A stretch of 64,000 nucleotides of DNA. Source: JBAXTE01 sp964653595 (GTDB taxonomy: Bacteria > Bacteroidota > Bacteroidia > Bacteroidales > WCHB1-69). The stretch spans positions 1 through 64,000 of the forward strand of contig CAZZHH010000017.1 in assembly GCA_964653595.1 (NCBI GenBank). Reading direction: 5' to 3'. Under the pieces are notes generated by a model. The model was not told where the DNA came from. It saw only the letters and a list, made by a program, of their open reading frames with translations, and did no database searches. Both the position numbers and the translations under genes were made by a program. Positions 54,260 to 63,609 of the stretch are shown piece after piece. The first letter of the stretch is position 1. The number at the start of each line of letters is the position of its first letter.

Positions 54260-55306
54260 TTATTTGAGGTGTTTTATTAGCTCTTCCCAGCTTCCAACAT
54301 CTTTCCAAGATTTTTCACTTACAGGGAAAACACCGATATTACCTTTACGCGCCATGATTTGATCAATTAATTGTGTGATGTGAAAAAACTTTTGATCCGG
54401 AATTTCTTCCAAAAGATGTGGCTCTAAGATATACATTCCGCTATTGATTTTTATGGTAAGTTCAGGTTTTTCTTTAAGCTTTAGCAAACGGCCGTTTTTG
54501 CCTGTTTCAATTGTGCCATAAGGTATGGGATAATTTTTTAAAGCGGATATTATTGTAATTTCATTTTTATTGGAACGATGATATTCTAATATTTCAGAAT
54601 AATCTTGTTCAATTAGAATATCGCAGTTGCTTACAAAGAAAGTTTCATTTAGCACCCCTTTCAAGAGAGATAAACTTCCGGCAGTTCCCATCGGATTTTC
54701 TTCTTTGAAAAAGTTTATTTTGTAAGGCAAGTTTTGATTTTTAATGTAATATTCAATAAGATCCGCCTTGTAATTGACGGAAATATAAAATGTATGACAC
54801 CCATGATTAGAAAAACGTTCAAAAATATCTTCAAGCATTGTTTTTTCTCCAATGGGAATCAATGGTTTGGGTAATACATTGGTTAGTGGTTTTAATCGAG
54901 TGCCAAGACCTCCCGCCATAATTACAATTGGAATATTAAATTGTTTTTTGGGAATAGTTTGGTTAAATGGAAATAAATCTTCCCAAAAAAAACAATTAAT
55001 GATTTTATTCTTTTCGTCCACAATTGGCATGAATTCCATCTTGTACTGCAAAATTAACTCTTTAATTTCATTTGGTGATGAATTAATATTGCCAATTTTA
55101 GGGTTTTTACGTAGGATATTCTTGATAGGAATATTTAAATTTTCATTACGAATAATTGCTCTTTGGATATCCCCAATACTTATAATTCCTTGAAAATTTT
55201 CGTTACTATCCAAAACCAATAAGGATTTATAACCTGTAACGTCCATTATTTTTAATGCTTCTAAGATTGTATTATTAGAAGAAATAGTTCTTTCTTTTAT
55301 TCTCAT
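54260..55306 (-). CDS. Sugar nucleotidyltransferase with N-terminal CBS pair (PtmE-like)
   Basis: 348 residues. Two CBS motifs occupy about 1-118 (GYKSLLVLDSNENFQGIISI; MEFMPIVDEKNKII). The catalytic domain starts at about 125 with the nucleotide motif MAGGLGTRLKPLTNVLPKPL, then NCDILI (metal Asp) and the C-terminal KSWKDVGSWEEL. This architecture matches PtmE of Campylobacter, which makes GDP-glucosamine for legionaminate. With LegB and LegC homologues upstream, a nucleotide-amino-sugar supply role is inferred. Confidence 0.85.
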   Translation of the reverse strand: MRIKERTISSNNTILEALKIMDVTGYKSLLVLDSNENFQGIISIGDIQRAIIRNENLNIPIKNILRKNPKIGNINSSPNEIKELILQYKMEFMPIVDEKNKIINCFFWEDLFPFNQTIPKKQFNIPIVIMAGGLGTRLKPLTNVLPKPLIPIGEKTMLEDIFERFSNHGCHTFYISVNYKADLIEYYIKNQNLPYKINFFKEENPMGTAGSLSLLKGVLNETFFVSNCDILIEQDYSEILEYHRSNKNEITIISALKNYPIPYGTIETGKNGRLLKLKEKPELTIKINSGMYILEPHLLEEIPDQKFFHITQLIDQIMARKGNIGVFPVSEKSWKDVGSWEELIKHLK

Positions 55307-55307
55307 T

Positions 55308-56372
55308 CTAATATCGATATTTCAAAATGTAATTATTGAATTTTGTGTTTTTTTCAGGATGTTTCCTTTCCCATTGTTCTATAACTTCATCATAAATACT
55401 TTGATTGTGGATTTTTTTTCCAATATAAAATTCCGAAAAGGACTTTGAAAAATTCGATTTGAATTTCAACAATGAATCATTTTCAAGTCCTGTTGCTCCA
55501 CCACCAAAATGGAAATAATGACATCCCAAATTCTTTGCAATTTTTATGGCTTCGTCTAAAATTAAATTATTTACTCCTGTATTTGCAAATTCTCTTAATC
55601 TTCCTGATAAATGATAATGACAATAATATTTATTGATAAATATTATTGTACCACAAATTATTTTATTATTTTTTTTTGCTAATAATAATATATGATTATT
55701 AACCATCTGTTCTTTTATTACTTTAAAATACTGAGGCGAAAAATGATAATATTCATCTGCTCCAATATTCTGCATTGTTATTTTGTATAACTCGTAAAAA
55801 ACATCATAATCAGATTCAAGGGATGATGCTTCAATGATTATTCCATGCTTTAATGCTTTACGAATCATATTCCGATTAATACTAGAGTATTGTTTTTCCC
55901 AAATTTCATCATAACTTTTTGAAAGATCCAGATATACTGTATTTCGATCTTTAATTATCTTCATTTCAATCGGAAATGAGCAATTGTTTATTAACGGATG
56001 GAATCTTGTAAACTCAGATATAATATTATTTATTGAAATATAATCATAAAAAGCTTCGTTAAAACTCTTCCTGAAACTTAAATTATTAGTAGTATATACG
56101 ACACCATTATAACCATAAGCTCCCTGAATGTCATAATATTGATTATCTAAATCATATCCGATATTATTTACAGAATTGATCAAAAATGGATATAATGCAA
56201 AATCATCATCTTTTTCAAAAACAAAACACAAGGCTTTACCATCTCCATTATTTTCGTATAAACTGTAATATTCTGGAGTATAATAGATGTCTTGTTGATC
56301 TAATGGGAGATTGTGAATATACTCATTCCATATAATATGGTCGGAAAGAGTAAGGATTTTATAATTTGACAT
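55308..56372 (-). CDS. FemAB-like GNAT acyltransferase
   Basis: 354 residues of the FemAB/BioF2-like GNAT superfamily: LDLSKSYDEIWEKQYSSINRNMIRKALKHGIII is the first half's motif, and KKNNKIICGTIIFINKYYCHYHLSGRLREFA followed by HFHFGGGATG-type (YFHFGGGATGLEN) marks the second GNAT fold. In polysaccharide loci such proteins attach an amino-acid or acyl group to a sugar. The start codon overlaps the end of the broken acetyltransferase gene. Confidence 0.78.
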   Translation of the reverse strand: MSNYKILTLSDHIIWNEYIHNLPLDQQDIYYTPEYYSLYENNGDGKALCFVFEKDDDFALYPFLINSVNNIGYDLDNQYYDIQGAYGYNGVVYTTNNLSFRKSFNEAFYDYISINNIISEFTRFHPLINNCSFPIEMKIIKDRNTVYLDLSKSYDEIWEKQYSSINRNMIRKALKHGIIIEASSLESDYDVFYELYKITMQNIGADEYYHFSPQYFKVIKEQMVNNHILLLAKKNNKIICGTIIFINKYYCHYHLSGRLREFANTGVNNLILDEAIKIAKNLGCHYFHFGGGATGLENDSLLKFKSNFSKSFSEFYIGKKIHNQSIYDEVIEQWERKHPEKNTKFNNYILKYRY

Positions 56373-56892
56373 TGAACTCGTTCTTCAAAATACTCATTAA
56401 TATTTCACTCTTAAATACATTGTTTTTAAATATTGCATCTCTTAAAATACCTTCTTTTTTAAACCCAGCTTTTTCATATAATGCAATAGCAGGTATATTA
56501 TCAGCTTATACCTTTAGAAATATTCTATTTAATCCTAACTTGAAAAAGCCAAAGATTAAAGTTTCAAAAGTAGCATCTTTAGACAGACCTTTGTTGCGAA
56601 AATTTTCATTACCAATATAGATTGCAAATTCGGCGCTTCTATTTATTAAATTGATGTCTTTCAGTAGTGTTAATCCAATTAGTGTCTTTGATTCAATATC
56701 TTCAATTCCAAATACAGTTGTTGGAAAGTTTGAATATAAGACTTTTTCATACCATTTTTTTTCCATTTCAATATTTACAGGAAATGGATGGCCTGAATAT
56801 AAATCTACGATATCTTGTTTATTGTGCCATTCTAGTGTTTTTTGAATGTCCTCATTCGTAAGAGCTCTTAATGAAATTTTACTCATATTCAT
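56359..56892 (-). pseudogene. GNAT acetyltransferase interrupted by one in-frame stop
   Basis: The frame from 56892 gives a GNAT acetyltransferase (ISLRALTNEDIQKTLEWHNK, FAIYIGNENFRNKGLSKDA with the acetyl-CoA loop), reaches a TAA at 56508-56506 after LNRIFLKV, then continues in the same frame with ADNIPAIALYEKAGFKKEGI and on to a natural stop at 56361-56359. Without the TAA it would be a full 178-residue PseH/WecD-like enzyme. A single base change explains it, suggesting a recent loss, a sequencing error, or phase-variable behaviour. Confidence 0.85.
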
Positions 56893-58087
56893 GTTTATTT
56901 ATATTTGCACTGCTTGGGATATTCACCACGCATTCCTCGAACCAATATGAATTTGTCAAATTGTCCGTTTGGCAATCCTGAAACATGGGCAACCGGTTCA
57001 TCAGTTGCCAAATGGGTCTGGTCATTACCCCTGCATTGTTGGTCTCCAGAAGAAACTGTTGTTGGACTTTTCTGTCAGGGAGTATGATCGTGTTGAGCCA
57101 AAAGTTTGATTTGCAATCTTTCGGTTCCGAAAAAAAGGTGATTTGTTTTTGAGCCGGAGTGTTTGTGGTTTGGTATGCTAAACTAAAAAATCGTTTGTAC
57201 GCTTCTGCGGTTTTCCTTTTGCTCTCCAGTATTTGATCAAGATACTCCATCTGAGCACATCCAATAGCTGCATTGATATTGGGCATTCTGTAGTTATATC
57301 CTATTGCATCATGCTCGAAATTCCAAGGGTGGGCGATTTTTGCTTGGGTAGTGAGATGTTTTGCTCTTTGTGCCAATATTTCGTCGTTAAACAGGAGCAT
57401 ACCCCCGCCCCCGGTTGTGATGGTTTTATTTCCGTTAAAACTCAACACTCCGATTTTTCCAAAAGTGCCCGTGTGTTTTCCTTTGTAAAAGCTTCCCAAA
57501 CTTTCTGCCGCATCTTCTACCAGCTCGATGTTCCATCGGTTACATACTTCCATCAATTCATCCAGATGGACGGGATGCCCGAAGGTGTGCATGGGAACAC
57601 ATGCTTTAATCCGTTGATTTGAGGTTTTATTGTAACAAACGGATCCGTTGATTTCAGCATTCGCCATCAACCAGTTTTCAACGGCAGTAGGAGAGAGTCC
57701 CATCGTGTCCATATCCACATCCAAAAAAATCGGTTGCGCTCCGCAATACGAGATGGCATTTGCCGTGGCCACAAATGTGAGAGCCTGGGTGATGACTTCG
57801 TCCTTGGGTTCAACCCCGGCAAGCAATAGAGCCAAATGTAATGCATTTGTCCCGTTAACGCATGCGACCGCTTTTTTCGCACCGGTATATTCTGCGACCT
57901 TTTCTTCAAAGAGATCAACATATTTTCCAACACTGGAAACAAAGGTCGTATCGATGCAATCGTTCAGATATTTTTTCTCATTGCCGCTAAAAACCGGAGC
58001 ATGGAGTGGGATAAATCCATCAGGTGTATTATAAAGCTCTCTGATAAAATTGATTGTGGATTGAAAGTTCGACATTTTGGGACTCAA
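56879..58087 (-). CDS. legC: LegC-family PLP-dependent sugar aminotransferase
   Basis: 402 residues of the DegT/DnrJ/EryC1 aminotransferase family, LegC-like branch: NFIRELYNTPDGFIPLHAPVF at the start, KKAVACVNGTNALHLAL, a PLP-contact segment LVEDAAESLGSFYKGKHTG and the Schiff-base Lys in SFNGNKTITTGGGG. LegC aminates the 4-keto sugar made by LegB. An ATG at 58075 is an alternative start. It overlaps the downstream broken acetyltransferase gene by 14 bp. Confidence 0.9.
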   Translation of the reverse strand: MSPKMSNFQSTINFIRELYNTPDGFIPLHAPVFSGNEKKYLNDCIDTTFVSSVGKYVDLFEEKVAEYTGAKKAVACVNGTNALHLALLLAGVEPKDEVITQALTFVATANAISYCGAQPIFLDVDMDTMGLSPTAVENWLMANAEINGSVCYNKTSNQRIKACVPMHTFGHPVHLDELMEVCNRWNIELVEDAAESLGSFYKGKHTGTFGKIGVLSFNGNKTITTGGGGMLLFNDEILAQRAKHLTTQAKIAHPWNFEHDAIGYNYRMPNINAAIGCAQMEYLDQILESKRKTAEAYKRFFSLAYQTTNTPAQKQITFFSEPKDCKSNFWLNTIILPDRKVQQQFLLETNNAGVMTRPIWQLMNRLPMFQDCQTDNLTNSYWFEECVVNIPSSANINKHEYE

Positions 58088-58160
58088 ATTTGGATCGTTG
58101 GGAAAATGAAATTGATAAGTGTGTTGATAAACAGATAATTAGATCTGTTTTTTGCTAAAG

Positions 58161-59141
58161 TTAAACGTTGTAAAGCTTGCTTTTATACTTTATTAAATTG
58201 TCGGGATTTAGAAACCATTTGCAAGTTTCTTCCAGCCCTTTTCTGATGTCATATTGAGGTTCGTATTCAGTGAGGGTTTTTAATAAGGTATTATCACCGC
58301 ATAGACGGAAAACTTCAGAATTTTTCGGTCTTATCCGTTGTTCATCCACCAGAAACTCTACATCGCTTTGCATAATTTTTTTGATTAAATTCAAAGTGTC
58401 AGCCATGGATATCTCAAGATTGGTGGAGATGTTAATCTCCTTCCCGATAGCATGATCACATTCTGCAATAAAATGAAAGCCACTACAGGTGTCTTTGACA
58501 AAGTTAAAGTCTCTGGTAGGGGTAAGGTCTCCAAGTGTAATTTCTTTGACACCGGAGGCAATTTGTGTAATGATGGTTGGGATGATCGCTCTGGCCGATT
58601 GGCGAGGACCGTATGTGTTGAAAGGACGAACGATTGTTACAGGTAAATTATAGGCATTAAAATAACTCAGGGCTATTGCATCCGCGCCGATTTTTGAGGC
58701 ACTATAAGGTGATTGGGGTTGTTTGGGATGCTTTTCGTCGATGGGGACATATTGAGCTGTTCCATAAACTTCGGAAGTAGAAGTAACTAATAATCTTCCA
58801 ACATTGTGTTTTTTTGCGGCATTGCAGATATTCAATGTCCCGTTAATATTGGTTTCCACATAACTCTGGGGAGCCACATAAGAATATGGGATTGCGATCA
58901 ATGCCGCTAAATGATAGATGATGTCTATCCCTTTGCAGATTTCCTCACAAAAGAATGGGTCTCTGATATCTCCTGATACGATTTCGAGATTATCATTTGC
59001 AGGAATATCTTCCAACCATCCCCAATAATTAAACGAGTTGTATTGGGATAATGCTCTTACCTGAAATCCTTTTTCGAGTAATAATTCGGTTAAATGTGAA
59101 CCGATAAAACCATCTGCACCAGTAACCAGTACTTTCTTCAT
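58161..59141 (-). CDS. legB: LegB-family NAD-dependent sugar 4,6-dehydratase
   Basis: 326 residues, extended SDR. Cofactor motif TGADGFIGSHL (7-17), active-site Tyr-Lys region SPYSASKIGADAIALSYF, and TSTSEVYGTAQYVPIDE. The sequence matches the LegB branch that makes a 4-keto-6-deoxy-HexNAc nucleotide. First sugar gene after the antiterminator gene. With LegC and the CBS-nucleotidyltransferase it predicts a 4-amino-4,6-dideoxy sugar; NeuB/NeuC-type genes for full legionaminate are not in the window. Confidence 0.9.
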   Translation of the reverse strand: MKKVLVTGADGFIGSHLTELLLEKGFQVRALSQYNSFNYWGWLEDIPANDNLEIVSGDIRDPFFCEEICKGIDIIYHLAALIAIPYSYVAPQSYVETNINGTLNICNAAKKHNVGRLLVTSTSEVYGTAQYVPIDEKHPKQPQSPYSASKIGADAIALSYFNAYNLPVTIVRPFNTYGPRQSARAIIPTIITQIASGVKEITLGDLTPTRDFNFVKDTCSGFHFIAECDHAIGKEINISTNLEISMADTLNLIKKIMQSDVEFLVDEQRIRPKNSEVFRLCGDNTLLKTLTEYEPQYDIRKGLEETCKWFLNPDNLIKYKSKLYNV

Positions 59142-59272
59142 GTGTTTTTTAATTTTACTTTACAAACTTTCTACTTTAAAACTTTGAACGTCCTTTCACG
59201 GCAAAGCCCTTTCACTCACACTAAAATTAGTTTAAATGTATGAGCTACAGGTGTTTATGGTTGTCTGTGGGG

Positions 59273-59782
59273 TTATGCTGTTTTTCTTAGCCTCTCTATA
59301 TCGTTTCCCTTAAGTTCGACTACAAATGCTTGACCAATTGCCATGATTGCAATCAAAACCCGGGTCTTTCCTTTTATTTGGGTTAACGTTCCTTTTAATC
59401 CCTTGAACGGACCGTTTTTGATTAAGATCTCTTCTCCAATTTCAAGATCCAGGGTTTCAATCAATATTGGTTTTGAATTTGAACTGAGGTATTCTTTTAC
59501 GCCTTCAATCAGTTTCTCTTCAATACAATAATCCATTTGTTCAAACTGAACAATGCGTGCTATCCCATTGGTGTGAATGACGTTGAATCGCTCTTGGCTA
59601 GAGAATTTCACAAAGATATATCCTGGGAAAAGAGGTTTTTCTACCCATTTTTTCCGGTCACTCCATTGCTTTAATTCTTTTAGCAAGGGCAAATAGGTTT
59701 CATATCCGTTTAAAGATAGCAAGTGATCGCATTTCTTTTCAAAACGTGATCGTGTAACCAATATGTACCATTTTTTTTCCAT
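59273..59782 (-). CDS. UpxY-type NusG paralogue (capsule antiterminator)
   Basis: 169 residues. N-terminal NGN domain (KKWYILVTRSRFEKKCDHLL, PLFPGYIFVKFS) and C-terminal KOW motif (IGEEILIKNGPFKGLKGTLT). In Bacteroides, UpxY proteins at the head of capsule operons prevent premature termination of their own operon. It precedes the legB gene and all downstream sugar genes, fitting that role. A 17-bp hairpin lies 18 bases before its start codon. Confidence 0.9.
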   Translation of the reverse strand: MEKKWYILVTRSRFEKKCDHLLSLNGYETYLPLLKELKQWSDRKKWVEKPLFPGYIFVKFSSQERFNVIHTNGIARIVQFEQMDYCIEEKLIEGVKEYLSSNSKPILIETLDLEIGEEILIKNGPFKGLKGTLTQIKGKTRVLIAIMAIGQAFVVELKGNDIERLRKTA

Positions 59783-59800
59783 CTTCGAGTATCTTCTTTA

Positions 59801-59838
59801 TTGTCAGGAAAAAATGATCATTCATTTTTTCCTGACAA
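59801..59838. terminator. Perfect 17-bp hairpin just upstream of the antiterminator gene
   Basis: Arms 59801-59817 and 59822-59838 pair perfectly around a 4-base loop (TTGTCAGGAAAAAATGA and its complement). It lies between the OmpA-gene stop and the UpxY start (both minus strand). There is no U tract after the stem, so it is not a classical terminator; attenuator or RNA-processing roles are possible. Confidence 0.6.
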
Positions 59839-59844
59839 TTCAAT

Positions 59845-61149
59845 TTATTTGTTTATCAAAAAGTCAACACGACGATTAATCGCATTATTTTTGGTGGACA
59901 ATGGATCATTACTCACTTTAATCTCAACATCCAAACGTGATCGGTCAATATTGTATTCCTTCACCAATTTGTTGATGGCTGCATTGGCACGAGCGTTGGC
60001 AATCCGGTAATTGATTTTGTATTTATCCCGTTTATCGGTATGCGCAACTATTATTATACGTGCCGAAGGATTCGATTTCATATACAAGGCCACGGCAGCG
60101 AAATTAGTTTGGTTTTGAATGGTTATTTTGGAACTCCCGGTTTTAAAATAAATGGAGGGTAAAATTGCTCCGGTTCCAGTTTTTTTATCATTCATCAATG
60201 AATCTACCTTGTTAGTGATGTCATCTGTTTTTTTGTCAAGTACAACAACTTTATCATCAACTGGTTTTACAACAGATTTTGCAATTGAATCAATCTTTTT
60301 ATTTTTAAGAACTGCCACTTCTTTAGCCAAGGAGTCAACTTTTAGTGCCAATGCATTGTTGCCATCAATGCCATTTTTTGCCTTTTCGTATTCAACCATA
60401 TTTACCCATTGTAGAGACTTATCTTTTTTGCCAAAGATGTAATTTACTCCAAAGTGGGTGTAACTATATTTATCTCTGGGGTTATATTGACGTTCAAAGG
60501 CGTCTAATTTGTCTGAGTTGAGGTTGCGAAGATTTGTTTCAAGGTTCAAAAATATTTTCTCGGTAACTCTATATTTAATCCCTAAACCAATTGGAATAAC
60601 TGTTTCTATAGTTCGGCCACCTTGTTTGTTTCCGTTATTATCATATCCTCTAGCTGCTACAAATACACCATTATCAAGTGTAGATAGTTGAGCACGAAAA
60701 GACACAAACCCAAAACCCAACATCCCATAAAAGTCTAATTTTTCATTTAATTTTAATCGCGGAGCCCACCATTTACTTAAGCTGACAGTTGCATTAACCC
60801 CATACTCCATCAGATTTGAATTGAATTTCAAATTTGCGACAACATTGTTTCTCCAGTTGGTTTTTTTACCTGCCAAGTCACCATAAATAAACTGACCTTG
60901 AAGTCCAAGAATTGGAGAAACCTGATAACCTACGATTGCTCCCCCACCAAATTTCCACTCACCACTTACAGGCATGTAGTCTTGTTGTTTGATGTTTGTA
61001 AAAGTAACCATAGCTCCACCATTCAATCCAATATAAAACCGGTTGAAACTTTTATATTCAGGTTCAATTGTGTTTTCAATTTGCGCAAAAGAGTTTTGAG
61101 TAAACATCATTGCAATTATGATAATCATTCCCCATTTAATTGTTTTCAT
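59845..61149 (-). CDS. OmpA-family outer-membrane protein
   Basis: 434 residues. Signal peptide (cleaved near SFAQ), an N-terminal beta-barrel (about 30-220), a linker with heptad-like Val/Leu/Lys repeats (about 250-310, likely coiled), and a C-terminal OmpA domain (about 325-434) with SARIIIVAHTDKRDKYKINY, RIANARANAA and NNAINRRVDFLI, which binds peptidoglycan. Six bases after the Wzc gene, so it is part of the export operon; it may support the outer-membrane export complex. Confidence 0.87.
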   Translation of the reverse strand: MKTIKWGMIIIIAMMFTQNSFAQIENTIEPEYKSFNRFYIGLNGGAMVTFTNIKQQDYMPVSGEWKFGGGAIVGYQVSPILGLQGQFIYGDLAGKKTNWRNNVVANLKFNSNLMEYGVNATVSLSKWWAPRLKLNEKLDFYGMLGFGFVSFRAQLSTLDNGVFVAARGYDNNGNKQGGRTIETVIPIGLGIKYRVTEKIFLNLETNLRNLNSDKLDAFERQYNPRDKYSYTHFGVNYIFGKKDKSLQWVNMVEYEKAKNGIDGNNALALKVDSLAKEVAVLKNKKIDSIAKSVVKPVDDKVVVLDKKTDDITNKVDSLMNDKKTGTGAILPSIYFKTGSSKITIQNQTNFAAVALYMKSNPSARIIIVAHTDKRDKYKINYRIANARANAAINKLVKEYNIDRSRLDVEIKVSNDPLSTKNNAINRRVDFLINK

Positions 61150-61155
61150 ATAATA

Positions 61156-63600
61156 TTACTTTTTGTTTTTACGGAATAAAGATAGTAACTTTTTTCTATT
61201 ATTTTGTTTTTTTGACTCAGAATAGGAATAATTGTATCGGTATTTATACCCGTATTTGTAACGGTATTCGTAGCTGTCTCTGCGGGTATCATCATTCATG
61301 ATGATGCCAATGTTTTTTACCTGTTTACTAAGATACAAGTGATTTATGTCTTCAAGGAATCGTTTTCTTGTGTAATTTAATCGTACTATATACAATATGG
61401 CATCCATATATGGAAAAAGTTGAATCGCATCAGAGACGATATTGATCGGTGGAGAATCAATGACAATGTACTCATATTTTTTTTTCAGTTCATCGATCAA
61501 TTGAACCATTTTTTCGGTGCCAATCAGTTCAGAAGGGTTGGGAGGGATTGGACCCGCTGAAAAATAATCCAAATTCTCGATATATGTGTTGCTGATTGAT
61601 TCTTCAATGGTAGATTGACCTGAAAGAAAAGTGCTAATACCGAAGTGATTATCGGAATCAAACACTTTAGACAGTCCGGGATTCCGTAAGTCCAATCCCA
61701 AAATAATGGTTTTCTTATTGGTGATGGCGTAGCCGATGGCAATGTTTACAGCCGAAAATGTTTTTCCTTCGGCTGGGACGGAAGAGGTGATCAGGATGGT
61801 ATTGTTGGAAACATTATTCAATACAAATTTCAGTTTGGTGCGTAAACCCCGGAATGACTCAGCAATATCTGATTTGGGGAAGTCGTTAACCACGGTTGCA
61901 TTTGGATAATCGGAATGAGGAATATTGCTGATGATGGGAATTTTTGTAATAGGTATTATATCTGATTTTGATTCAATATAATCATATAAATTCTTTTTAA
62001 TTATAACAAAAACAATAGGCAGAAACATTCCAATCAAAAGCGATAGTAAATAGATTAATTTCTTATTGGGAGTAATGGGATTTGTGTTTATTGCTCTAGC
62101 TTTGTCAATAAGTTGACTATCTGGAGTATTAGATGCTTTGGCTATGGCCGATTCGGCTCTTTTTTGCAATAAAAAGGTGTAAATGTCGTTGTTGATTTTA
62201 AAATTTCTTTGGATGCCGATTAATGATCTTTCTGTTTCGGGAATTTTTAATAATTCTTTGTCATAAAATGAGAGGTTTTTACTCAGTTCCAAAATTTCAA
62301 TTTGAGTGGAATTGTTTAAACTTGCAATCGTTTCAAAAAGAGCCTTTTTAAGATCTGCAATTTTTTTGTTAATATTGATTATTAATGGGTTGTTTGTAGT
62401 AGTGTTGAATTGTAATTTTGCTTTTTCAGAAGATAATTCGAATAAATCATTTACCAGTTTATTCAAAATAGGATCTGTAATTCCCATAACGGAGGGAGTT
62501 ACAATATTTTCAAGTTTATTGTTTGTTTTTAGATAATCGTCTAAATAATCAAAATATTTAGTACGTAACCTTGCCATAGCAAGATTTGAGGCAATTTTTT
62601 GAGTTTCATTATATGTTCCTTGAACTTGAATGTCGATATTAATTACCTTATTGTTTTTTCTAAATAATTCAAGTTGAGATTCATTGTTGTGCAAAGAATC
62701 AGATAAAGTAGTTAACTGAGAATCGATAAATTCAATGGTAGATGATGCTATTTTGTTTTTTTCATTTAAGTTGTTCTTTGTGTATTGTTCAATAAACTCG
62801 TTGAGAAAATCCATTGATTCGTTAGGATTATCGTAAACAATATTAATGTCGATTATGTCCGATTTTTTACTTGTAGGTTCGGCATTAATTGAACTATTTA
62901 ATTCTACAGCTAATGATTGTAAATCCCTTAGTTGAAAATAGAATAAATCTCCATTATACATTCTTAAGTCTGGCGAAACAGGGTCTCTATAATCAATTTT
63001 TAATTTTATCCATGGAGTCTCAATCCATTCTCCAATTTTACCTTTGATGGATCTTATTTTACTGCTGTTAATTGAACTAATTGGGTTAAATGAAATATAA
63101 TCATATAATATATTATTATGCTCTTCAATTTCGATTTGAATTTCTGAATTATTTTTGAATTTTAATTTATAGAGGCCAATTAACTGTGGATGAAAAGGGT
63201 CAAGTGTGACAATAAAAGGGGAACTTTTATAAATATTGTCTCTTCGTAATTTATTTGGTTTATAATAACTGATAAAATGATTAGAATTAATAACAGTGGC
63301 CTCCGAAAGGGCATAAGATTTTATTATTCCAATTTCATTTTCAATGTTTTGTTGATTATCAAATAATCCAAACCCATTCGTGAAATTATCAGAATTCGAA
63401 GACTTCGATTCTTTTTTGATCAATATAGTGGATGTAGCTTTGTATTTTCGAACTGTTTTTATGTTAATGTAATAACCTATCGAAAAACAGATTAAAAGGC
63501 TAATGGGAAAAAAATACCAAATACGAATGATATTGCTGATGTAAGATTTTATGTCTATACTTTCACTGTTGTAAGAATTCTCGAATAGTTCATTTTCCAT
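61156..63600 (-). CDS. wzc: Wzc-like polysaccharide co-polymerase and tyrosine autokinase
   Basis: 814 residues. N-terminal Wzz domain with a membrane helix (about 28-48), long coiled periplasmic region, second helix (about 508-530), then a BY-kinase: Walker A ITSSVPAEGKTFSAVN (about 605-620), Walker A' GLDLRNPG, Walker B YIVIDSPP. A Tyr-rich C-terminal cluster follows (YEYRYKYGYKYRYNYSYSES), the autophosphorylation site in this family. It controls chain length and export together with the Wza-like protein encoded next to it. Confidence 0.92.
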   Translation of the reverse strand: MENELFENSYNSESIDIKSYISNIIRIWYFFPISLLICFSIGYYINIKTVRKYKATSTILIKKESKSSNSDNFTNGFGLFDNQQNIENEIGIIKSYALSEATVINSNHFISYYKPNKLRRDNIYKSSPFIVTLDPFHPQLIGLYKLKFKNNSEIQIEIEEHNNILYDYISFNPISSINSSKIRSIKGKIGEWIETPWIKLKIDYRDPVSPDLRMYNGDLFYFQLRDLQSLAVELNSSINAEPTSKKSDIIDINIVYDNPNESMDFLNEFIEQYTKNNLNEKNKIASSTIEFIDSQLTTLSDSLHNNESQLELFRKNNKVINIDIQVQGTYNETQKIASNLAMARLRTKYFDYLDDYLKTNNKLENIVTPSVMGITDPILNKLVNDLFELSSEKAKLQFNTTTNNPLIININKKIADLKKALFETIASLNNSTQIEILELSKNLSFYDKELLKIPETERSLIGIQRNFKINNDIYTFLLQKRAESAIAKASNTPDSQLIDKARAINTNPITPNKKLIYLLSLLIGMFLPIVFVIIKKNLYDYIESKSDIIPITKIPIISNIPHSDYPNATVVNDFPKSDIAESFRGLRTKLKFVLNNVSNNTILITSSVPAEGKTFSAVNIAIGYAITNKKTIILGLDLRNPGLSKVFDSDNHFGISTFLSGQSTIEESISNTYIENLDYFSAGPIPPNPSELIGTEKMVQLIDELKKKYEYIVIDSPPINIVSDAIQLFPYMDAILYIVRLNYTRKRFLEDINHLYLSKQVKNIGIIMNDDTRRDSYEYRYKYGYKYRYNYSYSESKKQNNRKKLLSLFRKNKK

Positions 63601-63609
63601 ATTGAATAT

